A stretch of DNA of 64,000 bases from BOG-908 sp965198855 (GTDB taxonomy: Bacteria > Pseudomonadota > Alphaproteobacteria > Acetobacterales > Acetobacteraceae), in NCBI GenBank assembly GCA_965198855.1, contig CBDAPZ010000002.1:186001-250000 (forward strand). The letters run 5' to 3'. Below, one piece after another: positions 8,039 to 17,323 of the stretch. Both the position numbers and the translations under genes were made by a program. The notes under the pieces are model-generated. The model was not told where the DNA came from and made no database searches. It saw nothing but the letters and a program-made list of their open reading frames with translations. Numbering within the stretch: position 1 is the stretch's first letter; every line of letters starts with the position of its first letter.

Positions 8039-9106
8039 GTGGACGATTATACCAATCCGGCTCTGATCGCGGACCAAGCCGCACCTGCGCGCAAGCGGCG
8101 CCTCCTGCCCGGCCTGATCGCAGGCATTGTCGTCTTGGCGATCGTTGCCGCGGGCTTTGTCTACTGGCTCGATGCTCGCCATTACGAATCGACTGATGAC
8201 GCCTTCATCGATGGCGATATCTCGCAGATCAGCGCGCAGATCAGCGGGCGCATTACCAAGATCCTGGTGCAAGACAACCAGGATGTGACGGCCGGGCAGA
8301 TTCTGGTGCAGATCGACCCGCGTGACGAGCAGATGCGCCTCGATCAGATGGTGGCCCAACGCGACCAGGCGGCGGCGCAGCTGGACCAAGCACGTGCGAC
8401 CCTGCCGGTGCGGCAGGCCGATCTGGATCAGGCAATCGCCAATACCCGTGTGGCGCAGGCTAACCAGGTGCAAAGCCAGCGTGATCTCGCCCGCTACACG
8501 GCCATCAATCCCAACGCGATCAGCGCACAGACGCTCGATAGCGGGCGAGCTGCTGCCAGCACCGGGTCGGCGCGCGTCGAGGCGGCGCGGCAGGCCGAGG
8601 CCGGCAGCCGGGCGCAGCTTGCCGTCGCGCGCACGCAGATTTCGAATGCGGAAGCAGCTTTGCGTTTGGCCGATGCCAATGTCGCCAATGCCAAGCTGCA
8701 GCTTTCCTATGCGAGCATCGCCGCCCCTGCCGATGGCCGCATCGCTCGCCGCACGGTGCAGCTCGGCAATTACGTGACGCCCGGCGAACCGCTGCTTGCG
8801 GTCGTGCAGCGGCCTTGCTGGGTGACGGCCAATTTCAAGGAAAGCCAGCTTGCCGACATGCGGCCCGGACAGCCTGCGAAGATCGCCATCGACGCGTTCG
8901 GCGGCCGCAGCCTGGATGCGCATGTCACCAGCCTGCAGCCGGGCACCGGCTCGGTGTTCTCAAGCCTGCCGGCGGAGAACGCCACCGGGAACTACGTGAA
9001 GATCGTGCAGCGGCTGCCGGTGAAACTGGAGTTCGACGGCACCGCCTGCCACGACCTTTCGCTAGCACCGGGCATGTCGGTGATTCCTCGCGTAAAACTG
9101 CGCTGA
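8039..9106 (+). CDS. HlyD/EmrA-family membrane fusion protein
   Basis: The periplasmic adaptor of a tripartite efflux pump, about 355 residues. The N-terminus is cytoplasmic and basic (ARKRRLLPG), followed by one membrane helix (LIAGIVVLAIVAAGFVYWL) and the EmrA signature ESTDDAFIDGDISQISAQIS. Then comes the lipoyl half (GRITKILVQDNQDVTAGQIL), a coiled-coil hairpin rich in Gln/Ala, and the second lipoyl half (ASIAAPADGRIARRTVQLG). The best start is GTG at 8039; earlier in-frame codons run through the operator and promoter. The MFS partner begins 8 bp downstream, so the two form an operon. Confidence 0.85.
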   Translation: MDDYTNPALIADQAAPARKRRLLPGLIAGIVVLAIVAAGFVYWLDARHYESTDDAFIDGDISQISAQISGRITKILVQDNQDVTAGQILVQIDPRDEQMRLDQMVAQRDQAAAQLDQARATLPVRQADLDQAIANTRVAQANQVQSQRDLARYTAINPNAISAQTLDSGRAAASTGSARVEAARQAEAGSRAQLAVARTQISNAEAALRLADANVANAKLQLSYASIAAPADGRIARRTVQLGNYVTPGEPLLAVVQRPCWVTANFKESQLADMRPGQPAKIAIDAFGGRSLDAHVTSLQPGTGSVFSSLPAENATGNYVKIVQRLPVKLEFDGTACHDLSLAPGMSVIPRVKLR

Positions 9107-9113
9107 GGCTCGC

Positions 9114-10652
9114 ATGGCCGCCAACCTTCACCGTGACGACCTTCCCTACTCGGCGGCCGGCGGGCGCAGCCCCTGGCTGATCGCGGTGATCGTTTCCATT
9201 GCCACCTTCATGGAGGTTTTGGATTCCACCGTTGCCAACGTCTCGCTGCACCACATCGCCGGCAGCCTTGGCGCGGGGCAAGACGAAAGCACCTACGTCA
9301 TCACCAGCTACCTGGTGTCGAACGCGATCGTGCTGCCGGTCAGCGGCTGGCTTGCCAACGTGTTCGGCCGCAAGCGCTTCTATATGATCTGCGTGGCGCT
9401 GTTCAGCGTGGCGTCGCTGCTTTGCGCCACCTCTACCTCGCTCTGGCAGATCCTGCTCTGGCGCGTTGTGCAGGGGCTGGGCGGCGGGGGACTGGCGCCG
9501 GTGGAGCAATCGATTTTCGCAGATAGTTTTCCGGTGCGACAACGCCCGCAAGCTTTCGCGCTTTACGGGCTCACCATCGTGGTCGCACCCGCCATCGGCC
9601 CTGTGCTCGGCGGCTGGCTGACCGATACGCTCTCCTGGCATTGGGTGTTCCTGATCAACGTGCCCGTCGGCTGCGTCTCCCTGATTCTGACATGGCTGTT
9701 CGTGGTCGATAGCCCCGCGCTGATCGAGAACCGCCGCAAATTGCTGTCCGCCGGGCTGAACGTCGATTATGTCGGCTTCGTTCTGGTGGCACTCGGTTTC
9801 GGCACGCTGCAGATCGTGCTGGATCGCTTCGAACGCGCCGGCGGCTGGGGCACGCCCTTCGTCAATCTGTGGGGTTCGGTCGCCGTGGTGTCGCTGGCGG
9901 TGCTGGTGGTGTGGGAATTGAACCACGACCACCCTGCGGTGAATCTCAAGCTGCTACGCATTCCCTCCTTCGCCGTCACCAATGTGCTGCTTTTCGCCCT
10001 CGGCTTCATCCTGATGTCCAGCAGCCAGCTTCTGCCGCAAATGGCGCAGGAGGTGATGGGCTACGATGCGCTGACCTCCGGCCTGACGCTGGGAATTGCG
10101 GGTATTCTGACCATCCTGCTCATGCCGGTCTCCGGCGTGGTGACCGGGCGGTTCGTGCAGCCGAAATATCTTGTCGTAATCGCCTTCGGCGGATCGGCTT
10201 TCGCGATGTGGGTGGCGAGCCGGATCACCTTGCAGGCAGGCTTCTGGGACCTTTCGCATGTGCGCATGCTGCAGACGATATGGCTGCCCTTCCTGTTCAT
10301 CCCGCTGATGTCGATCAGCAGCGCGGGCATTCCGCCGCAGCTCAGCAACGATGCCTCGGCGATCAACAATCTCACCCGCAATGTGGGCGGCAGCTTCGGC
10401 ATCAGTTTCACCACCACCCTGCTGACCTATCGCGGGCAATTCCATCACGCACGCCTGGCCGAACACATTACGCCGTATAATGGCTATGGCCCGGGGATCA
10501 GCCTGCTCGATATCGGCCGGCGTTTGCAGATACAGTCGACGGTGCTGAGCTATCTAGACGTGTTCGCGATGATCGCAGGGCTGTCTGTGCTGGCGATGCT
10601 GTTGGCGTTGTTTTTGCCGCGAATGCAAAAAGGTGCGGTGTCGGTGCATTAG
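9114..10652 (+). CDS. DHA2-family (EmrB-like) MFS drug transporter
   Basis: A 14-helix proton antiporter of 512 residues. Visible MFS motifs are EVLDSTVANVSL in TM1, motif A GWLANVFGRKRF between TM2 and TM3, RVVQGLGGGGLAPVEQ in TM4 and motif C VAPAIGPVLGGWLTD in TM5. This is the EmrB/QacA set. The start ATG has GAGG 7 nt upstream. With the adjacent HlyD protein and an outer-membrane channel from elsewhere it would export hydrophobic toxic compounds. Transcription ends at a DH130 repeat shared with the convergent glycosyltransferase gene. The substrate is unknown. Confidence 0.88.
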   Translation: MAANLHRDDLPYSAAGGRSPWLIAVIVSIATFMEVLDSTVANVSLHHIAGSLGAGQDESTYVITSYLVSNAIVLPVSGWLANVFGRKRFYMICVALFSVASLLCATSTSLWQILLWRVVQGLGGGGLAPVEQSIFADSFPVRQRPQAFALYGLTIVVAPAIGPVLGGWLTDTLSWHWVFLINVPVGCVSLILTWLFVVDSPALIENRRKLLSAGLNVDYVGFVLVALGFGTLQIVLDRFERAGGWGTPFVNLWGSVAVVSLAVLVVWELNHDHPAVNLKLLRIPSFAVTNVLLFALGFILMSSSQLLPQMAQEVMGYDALTSGLTLGIAGILTILLMPVSGVVTGRFVQPKYLVVIAFGGSAFAMWVASRITLQAGFWDLSHVRMLQTIWLPFLFIPLMSISSAGIPPQLSNDASAINNLTRNVGGSFGISFTTTLLTYRGQFHHARLAEHITPYNGYGPGISLLDIGRRLQIQSTVLSYLDVFAMIAGLSVLAMLLALFLPRMQKGAVSVH

Positions 10653-10779
10653 GAAGCAGTTCTTTTTTGAAAAAAAGAACCGAAAAAACTTTTGTTTATA
10701 TGGCACGCGCTGCCGGATAGATCCGCGACAGCGACGTGAAAGTCTTTTGCTGCTTTTCTTCAGAAAAGAAGACCTACCC
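10651..10779. repeat. DH130 repeat, full copy (reverse orientation)
   Basis: This full copy begins within the stop codon of the MFS gene (AGGAAGCAG) and overlaps the stop of the convergent glycosyltransferase gene. Hairpins are at 10659-10680 (GTTCTTTTTT/AAAAAAGAAC) and 10753-10768. The core CGCTGCCGGATAGATCCGCG is the reverse complement of the other copies. Confidence 0.85.
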
Positions 10780-13700
10780 TACACTTACCCAAGCATGCCG
10801 CGCCCGTATATCGGCTGACAGCTTGATCCGGTTTTCCTTCTTGTCCGTCGATTGGTGCAGCATCGATTTGTCATGCACACGGTAATCGGCCAGGATCTCC
10901 GGCACGGAGATGCCATATCGGCCGCGTTCGGCTAATCGGCACCAGAAATCATAATCCTCCCAGCCGAACTGCACGTTGTCATACCCACCCGCGGCGGCCC
11001 ATGCGGATTTGCGCACAAGTGCCATGGCATCGATGTAATTGCCCGATTGCAGGCGCAAGATGGAGAAGGGGCTTAGCCCGAGCACCGCGCTTTTGTCGCC
11101 GAATTGCTGGATGGCGGGATAGGCAAAGGCCGCGTCGTTATGGGAGAGATGCTGCAGCAGCACCGCGCAGGCTGTAGGGCGCAAACGGTTGTCGGCATCG
11201 AGCGGCAACACGAAATCCGTCTCGGCCAAAGCGAAGCCGGTGTTGCGGCCAAAGCCCAGCCCGGCATTCTCGCGGTGGCGGATGAGCTGCAGACGATTGA
11301 ACCGCGCTGCGTTGGATTGCGCCCAGGCCAGCGCCATCTCGGTCGAATCGTCGGTTGAACGATCTTCGACGATGACGAGATCGATCTTCTCCAGGGTTTG
11401 CGCCACGACAGAGGCCAGCGCTTCAGGCACGTAATCGGCATAATTGTAGAGCGGCACAATGACGGTGACCAATGCGTCACCCCCCCGATCGGTGCCGAAT
11501 ATTGTTTCGCTAGGTGGTATATATGGTATTGGGGTGGGGCTCAGGCCGGCGCGGTAGCGCTCGCGTTCGAAGGCGGCGACGCTGGCAGCACCACCCTGCA
11601 TCTGTGCCATCATCAAGCCGAAGGATTCGGCGCGCGCTTCAGGGCCGAATTTGGCGAGGCAGACATGATAGGCATCCCGCGCCATATTTTTGCGGAGCGC
11701 AGGATCCTTCAGCAAAGTTTGCAAGGAGTGATACCATTCCTCTTCCGTCTCGGCGAGGTAACCGGTTTTTTCGTGCAGGATGGCGCGTGCGAACGGGCCG
11801 GTCGGGGATGCGACTGTCGGCACGCCGGCCAGCGCCGCCTCGAAGAATTTCAGCTCGCTCTTTGCTTCGCAGAACGGGTTTAGCGCCTCCAAGGGTGCGA
11901 TATTGACGTTGAAACGTGCAATCTCCTTTGGCAGGTCCGCGAGGCCCACCATGTCGCGCCATTCGATACGATCGTCCAGATCCGCCAGTTCCGGGAACTC
12001 GTCGGCGAGGACGAGGCCTTCTCCGCTCGAAGGATCGCGGAACAGGGTGAGGCGCAGATCCGGCATTTCGCACAGCAGGCGAACGATGGCAGGCACGGCG
12101 ACGGCGAAATCGCGCTGGTGCGTGCGCGAACCGCCGGCGTAGCCGATGCGCAGCATCTCGTCTCCGGTGCGCGCCCAATCCAGCCGCGCTGCGCGTGCCA
12201 CCGCATGGCTCGACTCGTCGAACCCGTTCGGCAGCACATAGGCGGGCTTGCCTTGCAGCCGTGCCTGCTGTGCCAGTTCGGCCGTCGGGCAGGTCACGAG
12301 ATCGCTGTGACGCAGCGTGTCCGCCACACGCGCGAACAAAGCCTGCGTCTCGAACTCCGAGAAATTCTGCGAACGGATGCCGTCGATCACCTTAGCCACG
12401 GCGAGTTCCGGGCGGAACATCAGATCGTCCACATCGAAGATCACCAAGGCGCCCTGTTCATGGGCGAAATCGATGATTCCCTGTATGTGGATGCTGAATG
12501 CGACACGCCACAATATCACGACCTGAATGCCGATCAGGTCGGATGGCCCGACGGGTGCAGCCGCCAATGCACGCGCATCGAAGCCGGCTCTGCGTGCGGC
12601 ATCGACATAGCGCTCGACGCGATAGACATGGCCCGGCGTGTGTTCCTCGCCACTGACAAAAAGAGCACGAGGCTTGATGGCAATTGGGGCTTCGACCACC
12701 GGCGCTATAAGGATGGGTGCTGCGGGGATGGCGGGCTCCGCTGCGGCGGGCGGGGGAGCGGATACGCTCTGCCTGGGGGCCGGTTCTGGTTCGGGTTCGG
12801 GTGGCGGCGGGAGCACAGGCGGTGCGATCTGCAAAGGGGCTGCTTTTTCCGGATGCGCGCCGGAGAGACGCCGCAGCGGAGCCGTCAGGCGCCAACTTGG
12901 AGAATCGAAAACGGCGTCGCGTTGCCTTTCCACCACTGCAAGCTTCTCTTCGAGGAACGGAACGCGCTGCTCCAGGATGGAAAACCGTTGCTGCAGGCTG
13001 GAAAGCCGCTGGTGCAGGAATGACAGCCTTCCCTCGAGATCTGATTTCTGTTGCTCCAGCTCGACCTGGCGGGCGGATGCGGCGGCAATCTCTGCCTCCT
13101 GCGCCGCGGTCAGCGCATTGGCTTTCGCCTCGGCTTCCCTGCTCTGTGCAAGCTGGGCCGTCAAATCATTGGCGTGCCGCGTATAGGCGGAAAGCTCGAA
13201 ACGTGTCTGTGCAAGGTCGGCGCGTACAACACGCGCACGTTCGACGAGACGCTGATGCTGCGGGAAGATCTTGTTGACTTCGGTCTGTGCTTTGTCCGCC
13301 CAGCGCTTGGTGGCTTCCAGGTCATCGGTGATACGTTGCAGTTCCAGTCGCGTTTCTTCGGCAGCCCGCACCAGGATCCAGCGTTCGCCGAGGGCTGCGA
13401 AGCGATCACGGATGCGGTTGATCTTCGTGCTGTCGGTCAGGCCGCACAGGCCGTCCAGATCGCTGCCGGCCTCGCCGATGGCCAGCACGCCCAGACCGTG
13501 GCCATGCAGGAATTCGAAATGCCCCGTGTGAGACGCGCAGAGCTCGGACCAGAGACGCCATACGCCGAAATCGCGCTCGCGCACGTTGGTGTCGTGGAAA
13601 AGCACGATGGCGCGCGGCGAGAGTTTCGGCTGCCAGGAGGCGAAATCATGCGCGACGTCTTCGTAGCGGTGCCGGCCGTCGATATGCAGAAGATCCACGC

Positions 13701-14100
13701 TGCAATCCGGCACGAATTGCAGTGCGTTATCGAAGGTCGAGCGCAGCAAGGTGGAAAACGACGCGTAGCGGCGGTCGTGGAAGGCACACAGATCCTGATA
13801 GATGGAATCGTCGTAATGCCCGGCATGCTCGTCACCCTGCCAGGTATCCACTGCCAAAGCCCGCGCGCCGAGATTGCAGCGCAGCACCGCCTCGCAAAAG
13901 GCCGCGTAGGAGACGCCATTATGCGCGCCCAGCTCGACGATGCTGGCAGGGCGATGCGTTGCCACCAGCCAATGCGCAAACGGGACATGCCCATACCAGG
14001 CGCTGTCCACACCTAGCCGGCTCGGCTGCCAGAACATGGTATCGAGCGCATCCGCGGTGATCGCCGCGATGTTGGACTGCAGCAGATCGAACCCCGTCAT
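10774..14100 (-). CDS. Three-module methyltransferase / GT4 / GT2 glycosyltransferase
   Basis: A 1108-residue cytoplasmic enzyme for a surface glycan. Residues ~1-230 form a class I methyltransferase of the cephalosporin-hydroxylase/Methyltransf_24 type (IVELGAHNGVSYAAF; LLHIDGRHRYEDVAHD; LFHDTNV). Residues ~255-400 are a long coiled coil, followed by a proline-rich linker with PPPPEPEPEPAP. Residues ~475-830 are a GT-B fold (GYAGGSRTHQRDF; CEAKSELKFFEAALAGVPTV, the family-4 donor-site motif). Residues ~870-1090 are a GT-A family-2 domain (VTVIVPLYNYADYV; LPLDADNRL with the metal-binding acidic motif; GWEDYDFW). Fusion of the three activities suggests it builds a short methylated oligosaccharide in one complex. 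Its start overlaps the stop of the upstream glycosyltransferase by ATGA, so translation is coupled. The acceptor is unknown. Confidence 0.85.
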   Translation of the reverse strand: MTGFDLLQSNIAAITADALDTMFWQPSRLGVDSAWYGHVPFAHWLVATHRPASIVELGAHNGVSYAAFCEAVLRCNLGARALAVDTWQGDEHAGHYDDSIYQDLCAFHDRRYASFSTLLRSTFDNALQFVPDCSVDLLHIDGRHRYEDVAHDFASWQPKLSPRAIVLFHDTNVRERDFGVWRLWSELCASHTGHFEFLHGHGLGVLAIGEAGSDLDGLCGLTDSTKINRIRDRFAALGERWILVRAAEETRLELQRITDDLEATKRWADKAQTEVNKIFPQHQRLVERARVVRADLAQTRFELSAYTRHANDLTAQLAQSREAEAKANALTAAQEAEIAAASARQVELEQQKSDLEGRLSFLHQRLSSLQQRFSILEQRVPFLEEKLAVVERQRDAVFDSPSWRLTAPLRRLSGAHPEKAAPLQIAPPVLPPPPEPEPEPAPRQSVSAPPPAAAEPAIPAAPILIAPVVEAPIAIKPRALFVSGEEHTPGHVYRVERYVDAARRAGFDARALAAAPVGPSDLIGIQVVILWRVAFSIHIQGIIDFAHEQGALVIFDVDDLMFRPELAVAKVIDGIRSQNFSEFETQALFARVADTLRHSDLVTCPTAELAQQARLQGKPAYVLPNGFDESSHAVARAARLDWARTGDEMLRIGYAGGSRTHQRDFAVAVPAIVRLLCEMPDLRLTLFRDPSSGEGLVLADEFPELADLDDRIEWRDMVGLADLPKEIARFNVNIAPLEALNPFCEAKSELKFFEAALAGVPTVASPTGPFARAILHEKTGYLAETEEEWYHSLQTLLKDPALRKNMARDAYHVCLAKFGPEARAESFGLMMAQMQGGAASVAAFERERYRAGLSPTPIPYIPPSETIFGTDRGGDALVTVIVPLYNYADYVPEALASVVAQTLEKIDLVIVEDRSTDDSTEMALAWAQSNAARFNRLQLIRHRENAGLGFGRNTGFALAETDFVLPLDADNRLRPTACAVLLQHLSHNDAAFAYPAIQQFGDKSAVLGLSPFSILRLQSGNYIDAMALVRKSAWAAAGGYDNVQFGWEDYDFWCRLAERGRYGISVPEILADYRVHDKSMLHQSTDKKENRIKLSADIRARHAWVSVG

Positions 14101-16943
14101 TTCGCGAATACCTCGCTCGGCGCGCCATGTGCCGGGTGCCCGGCCACTACGCGCGCCAGGGTCGCACGCAGCGAGTGGGCCTGGGCTTCATAATCCTGTA
14201 GGATGACACTGTCCGGATTATGAAAGCCTTCCAGCATGTCCGGGTTCTCGAGCAACTGCTCGGCGGCGCGCTGCAATGGTTCGTAGCGGCCATCGAGCGG
14301 GATCAGCGTGCCGTTGACGCCATCGACGATTGCCTCGCCCGGGCCGCCGCCATCCGTGGTGATCACCCATACCTGTCGCGCCAGCGCCTCGCGCACGGTC
14401 AGACCAAAACTTTCCTTCCATTGCGATGGGAACAGCAATACATCCACATCGGCAAAAAACGCATCCATCTCGTCCTGCGTGTAGGCGGGAACGATGTCGA
14501 TCATGCCGGCAACGTTCCAGTCATGGGCATGCATCGAGGAGAAACCGAGCTTCAATGTGTTATCCACGAGAAGCAGCTCCCAGTCGCCGCGCTTAAGTGC
14601 CTCGAAGGCGCGCTTGACGATGGAAAACCCCTTTACCTCCACATTGCCGCCGACATAGGCGAATTTCAGTCGGCGGCCGGATTCGCGCGGTGCCCGTGCC
14701 GTGGCAGGCATGCGAATGCCGTTCGGCGAGACCTCGATCTTTTCCGGCGGGATGCCATTGGCGAGATAGAGCCGCCGATGCGCTTCGCTCGGCGAGAGCA
14801 GCAGCGCCGCGCCATTGAGCACCGGCCGCAACGCCCGCATGCGCTCGCCCAGATGCCGCGCACCGGGCATGCAGTTCTGGCAGATATTGAGATCTATGCT
14901 TGTCTGGAAACAATATTTGCCTTCGCTCGTCACCATGAACTGGCGCGCGCAAAGCCACCAGGCGTCGTGCAGCGTGATGACGTAGGGTATTCCACGTTCC
15001 ATGCAGGCGACCGCCAGGCTGGCACTCAACCATTGCACGGCATGCAGATGCACCACATGTGGCTGCACGGCATCGAGCATGCGGCCGAAAATGGCGCCGA
15101 TCGAAGGATTGTCGAATTCGGCGACAACATCGCCGCCCGGCACCGGCAGGCTGTAGATGGCGAGGCCGTCCTGATCGGTGCGTGTCAGCACCGGCAACGG
15201 CGCCTCCGGGCCGATGCTGGTGAGCACGTGCACCTCGGTGCCCGGCATGGCGTTCAGCTTTTGCGCCATCTCCTGCACCACCAGCGTGGCACCGCCAAAA
15301 CTGCGCGGCGCGTAATAGATGTTCGCCATCACCACGCGCAGATCGACGGGCGTGCGCCGGTCCGGCGCCCGCTCGAGCAAAGGTGCGACCTGGCTATGCG
15401 CGATCGCATCCGGATCGTAGCGCGACAAAGACGCGCGCAAGGCTGCCTGGCCCATCGTCCGACGCAAAGCCGCATCCTCGATCAGCAGGCTCAGGCAATC
15501 GAACCAGGCTGGCTCGTCATCGGCCAGAAACCCAGTGGTTCCATGCTCGACGAATTCGGAGAATTGTGCACGCGGCGAGCACACCGATGGCAGCCCCAGG
15601 ATGGCGCCCTCGAGAAACTTGATGTTGCTCTTTGCATCGTTGAACAAAGTGGGTTCGAGCGGTGCGATGCTGATGTCGCTGTGCGACAGCAACTGCATGT
15701 AATGCGGAAAGGCCACCGGCGGCAGCCTTTCCACGCGATCGCCGAAGGCATCGAATGCGGCCGGCACGGTCAGCTCGCCGACGATACGCAGGCGCAGCTG
15801 GGGATAATGTGCCAGCAGTCGCAACAAGGCCGGCGCTGCCTCACGAAAATCGGCATCATGCGTCTTGGTGCCGGACCCGTAGGTGATCATGACGCTGCCG
15901 TCCTCAGACGCGCCCTCCTCTGCCTGGCGCGCAGCACGCAGGGTCTGCGCAAGCAGCAGCGTGTCGGAATCGAGGGCATTCTCGATGACGACGACATCGG
16001 CGAGGCCGGCCTCGCGCATCGTCTCTGCAAGGCATGTGGTGCTGGCGATGCCGTATCCGGATGCGAGCATCGCGTTGCGATACAGATCGACGCCCGAGAT
16101 GATGCTTTCCCGAAGATCATCGTTCAGCTCGTGCACGTTGCGGTTCTTCAGAAACAGGTCGCGGTCGAAGATGAGATCATCGACTTCCCAAGCCACCGGC
16201 AATTGCAATTTGTGCAGCCGTTCGATGAGCTGCAGCACGGCCGGATAGGCCGGCACGCGATACAGGATCACCTGCGTCGCCAGTGCCGCGGCGCCTTCGC
16301 AATCCATCGCCTCGCGCCAATCGACCACGCGACACGGCATGCCGAGGCGAGAGAACAGTTCCTGCTTTTGCCACACACGATATTTCGCACATTGCGGCAA
16401 GGTGAGCTCGGCAATGATCAGCACGTTCGGCGCGAGCACCTGGCAGGGAAGCGGCAAGGCAGGCTTGGGCGGCGCCTCGATCGTGATCGTGGCGTCGCCG
16501 TCCTGGGCGGAAACGATCACTGGCCGACGGCGCCTGGGGAGTTTGCGCGCAAGGTCCGCCGCGACCTCGGAGACACCGGCCTTGAAGCCACGGTGTTTCG
16601 CTGTCGCCTGGAGGCGACGTACATACAAGGCCTGCGGCGAGCCTTCGGGTGAGACGCCACGCGAAAGATCGAGCATGAGGCGAAGCGGCCAGGTGGCTCG
16701 CCAGATCCTGCTGGATTGCAGCGTGATCAATTCGCGATACAGATTATACGCGTTCGAGCCCTGTGCGCCGGTCCGCAAATCCTGCAGTGCAGCGCTGGCG
16801 GCAAGATGCCTGGCCATCAGCTCAAGCTGCTCGACCCGGCGGCGCAACGCCTCCAACTCTGACGCCTGCATGCTCTCAACGGTTACAGGAACCTGCGATT
16901 CGTCATTCATACGTAACTGGTATGCGGCTTCACAAACACGCAC
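14097..16943 (-). CDS. Tandem GT4 glycosyltransferase
   Basis: A ~940-residue enzyme with a short N-terminal coiled coil and two GT-B modules. The first (~190-540) has YGSGTKTHDADFREA and DAKSNIKFLEGAILGLPSV. The second (~560-930) has FGGATLVVQEMAQKL, VHLHAVQWLSASLAV, LHDAWWLCARQF with a cysteine-bearing insert, PNGIRMPAT, FAYVGGNVEVKGF and the donor motif ESFGLTVREALARQVWV. Both modules keep the residues expected for nucleotide-sugar binding, so it may add two sugars. The start is uncertain: GTG at 16943 or ATG at 16910, neither with a clear ribosome site. It is the first gene of a two-gene operon for a surface polysaccharide. Confidence 0.83.
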   Translation of the reverse strand: MRVCEAAYQLRMNDESQVPVTVESMQASELEALRRRVEQLELMARHLAASAALQDLRTGAQGSNAYNLYRELITLQSSRIWRATWPLRLMLDLSRGVSPEGSPQALYVRRLQATAKHRGFKAGVSEVAADLARKLPRRRRPVIVSAQDGDATITIEAPPKPALPLPCQVLAPNVLIIAELTLPQCAKYRVWQKQELFSRLGMPCRVVDWREAMDCEGAAALATQVILYRVPAYPAVLQLIERLHKLQLPVAWEVDDLIFDRDLFLKNRNVHELNDDLRESIISGVDLYRNAMLASGYGIASTTCLAETMREAGLADVVVIENALDSDTLLLAQTLRAARQAEEGASEDGSVMITYGSGTKTHDADFREAAPALLRLLAHYPQLRLRIVGELTVPAAFDAFGDRVERLPPVAFPHYMQLLSHSDISIAPLEPTLFNDAKSNIKFLEGAILGLPSVCSPRAQFSEFVEHGTTGFLADDEPAWFDCLSLLIEDAALRRTMGQAALRASLSRYDPDAIAHSQVAPLLERAPDRRTPVDLRVVMANIYYAPRSFGGATLVVQEMAQKLNAMPGTEVHVLTSIGPEAPLPVLTRTDQDGLAIYSLPVPGGDVVAEFDNPSIGAIFGRMLDAVQPHVVHLHAVQWLSASLAVACMERGIPYVITLHDAWWLCARQFMVTSEGKYCFQTSIDLNICQNCMPGARHLGERMRALRPVLNGAALLLSPSEAHRRLYLANGIPPEKIEVSPNGIRMPATARAPRESGRRLKFAYVGGNVEVKGFSIVKRAFEALKRGDWELLLVDNTLKLGFSSMHAHDWNVAGMIDIVPAYTQDEMDAFFADVDVLLFPSQWKESFGLTVREALARQVWVITTDGGGPGEAIVDGVNGTLIPLDGRYEPLQRAAEQLLENPDMLEGFHNPDSVILQDYEAQAHSLRATLARVVAGHPAHGAPSEVFAK

Positions 16944-17103
16944 AAGACTACGGGCGCATCACAACACTTTTTTGAGATATGCGTTTACGTGATGCGTCGC
17001 AGCATAACCATGCGCGTTGTGCATGCCTGAGACCGGTGTTCGGTGGTGGTCACTTTCGCAAACGCGATGTTACTGTACTTACACCTAAAAAGGCCAATAA
17101 AAA

Positions 17104-17265
17104 ATGAACAGCAATCCTCATCTGCTTGCAATACTTGAAAGCAAACTCGCTCAAGTTAGAACACAGCTAGAGCATAACGGCTTCGTGAAAGCGAAGTCGT
17201 TACTGGAAGAAGTGATCCTCTATTCGGATGATCTGAGCGATACCATGCTGCCAACCCACCACTGA
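17104..17265 (+). CDS. Small hypothetical protein, 53 residues
   Basis: An ATG-started frame (MNSNPHLLAILESKLAQV...) of 53 codons in an otherwise gene-free 380-bp interval between the glycosyltransferase and response-regulator genes. AAGG lies about 10 nt upstream, and A+T-rich promoter-like sequence precedes it (16970-17100). The product is predicted to be mostly helical and charged, with amphipathic heptad-like spacing, and a strong G-rich hairpin follows 30 bp after the stop. I do not recognise a family. Intact coding signals plus a terminator make it more likely real than chance, but this is not proven. Confidence 0.5.
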   Translation: MNSNPHLLAILESKLAQVRTQLEHNGFVKAKSLLEEVILYSDDLSDTMLPTHH

Positions 17266-17294
17266 TGGTGCAGCGCGTCAGCAATTGCCGGAGC

Positions 17295-17317
17295 TTTGGG
17301 GGGCACTGCCCCCCAAA
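17295..17317. terminator. G-rich hairpin (second repeat family)
   Basis: TTTGGGGGGCA and TGCCCCCCAAA form 11-bp arms around a single C. It lies between the small ORF and the convergent response-regulator gene, so it can end both transcripts. Related G-rich hairpins occur at 24131-24159 and 30931-30958. Confidence 0.7.
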
Positions 17318-17323
17318 CTCTTC

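Noticed and set aside
8003..9932. Minus-strand frames opposite HlyD and the MFS transporter
   Set aside because: Antisense shadows without conserved motifs; the plus-strand products are clear family members.
14220..16652. A long open frame (810 codons) on the plus strand opposite the tandem glycosyltransferase
   Set aside because: It is fully antisense to a well-conserved gene, is Arg/His/Gln-rich and has no recognisable domain; long antisense frames are common in GC-rich codon usage.
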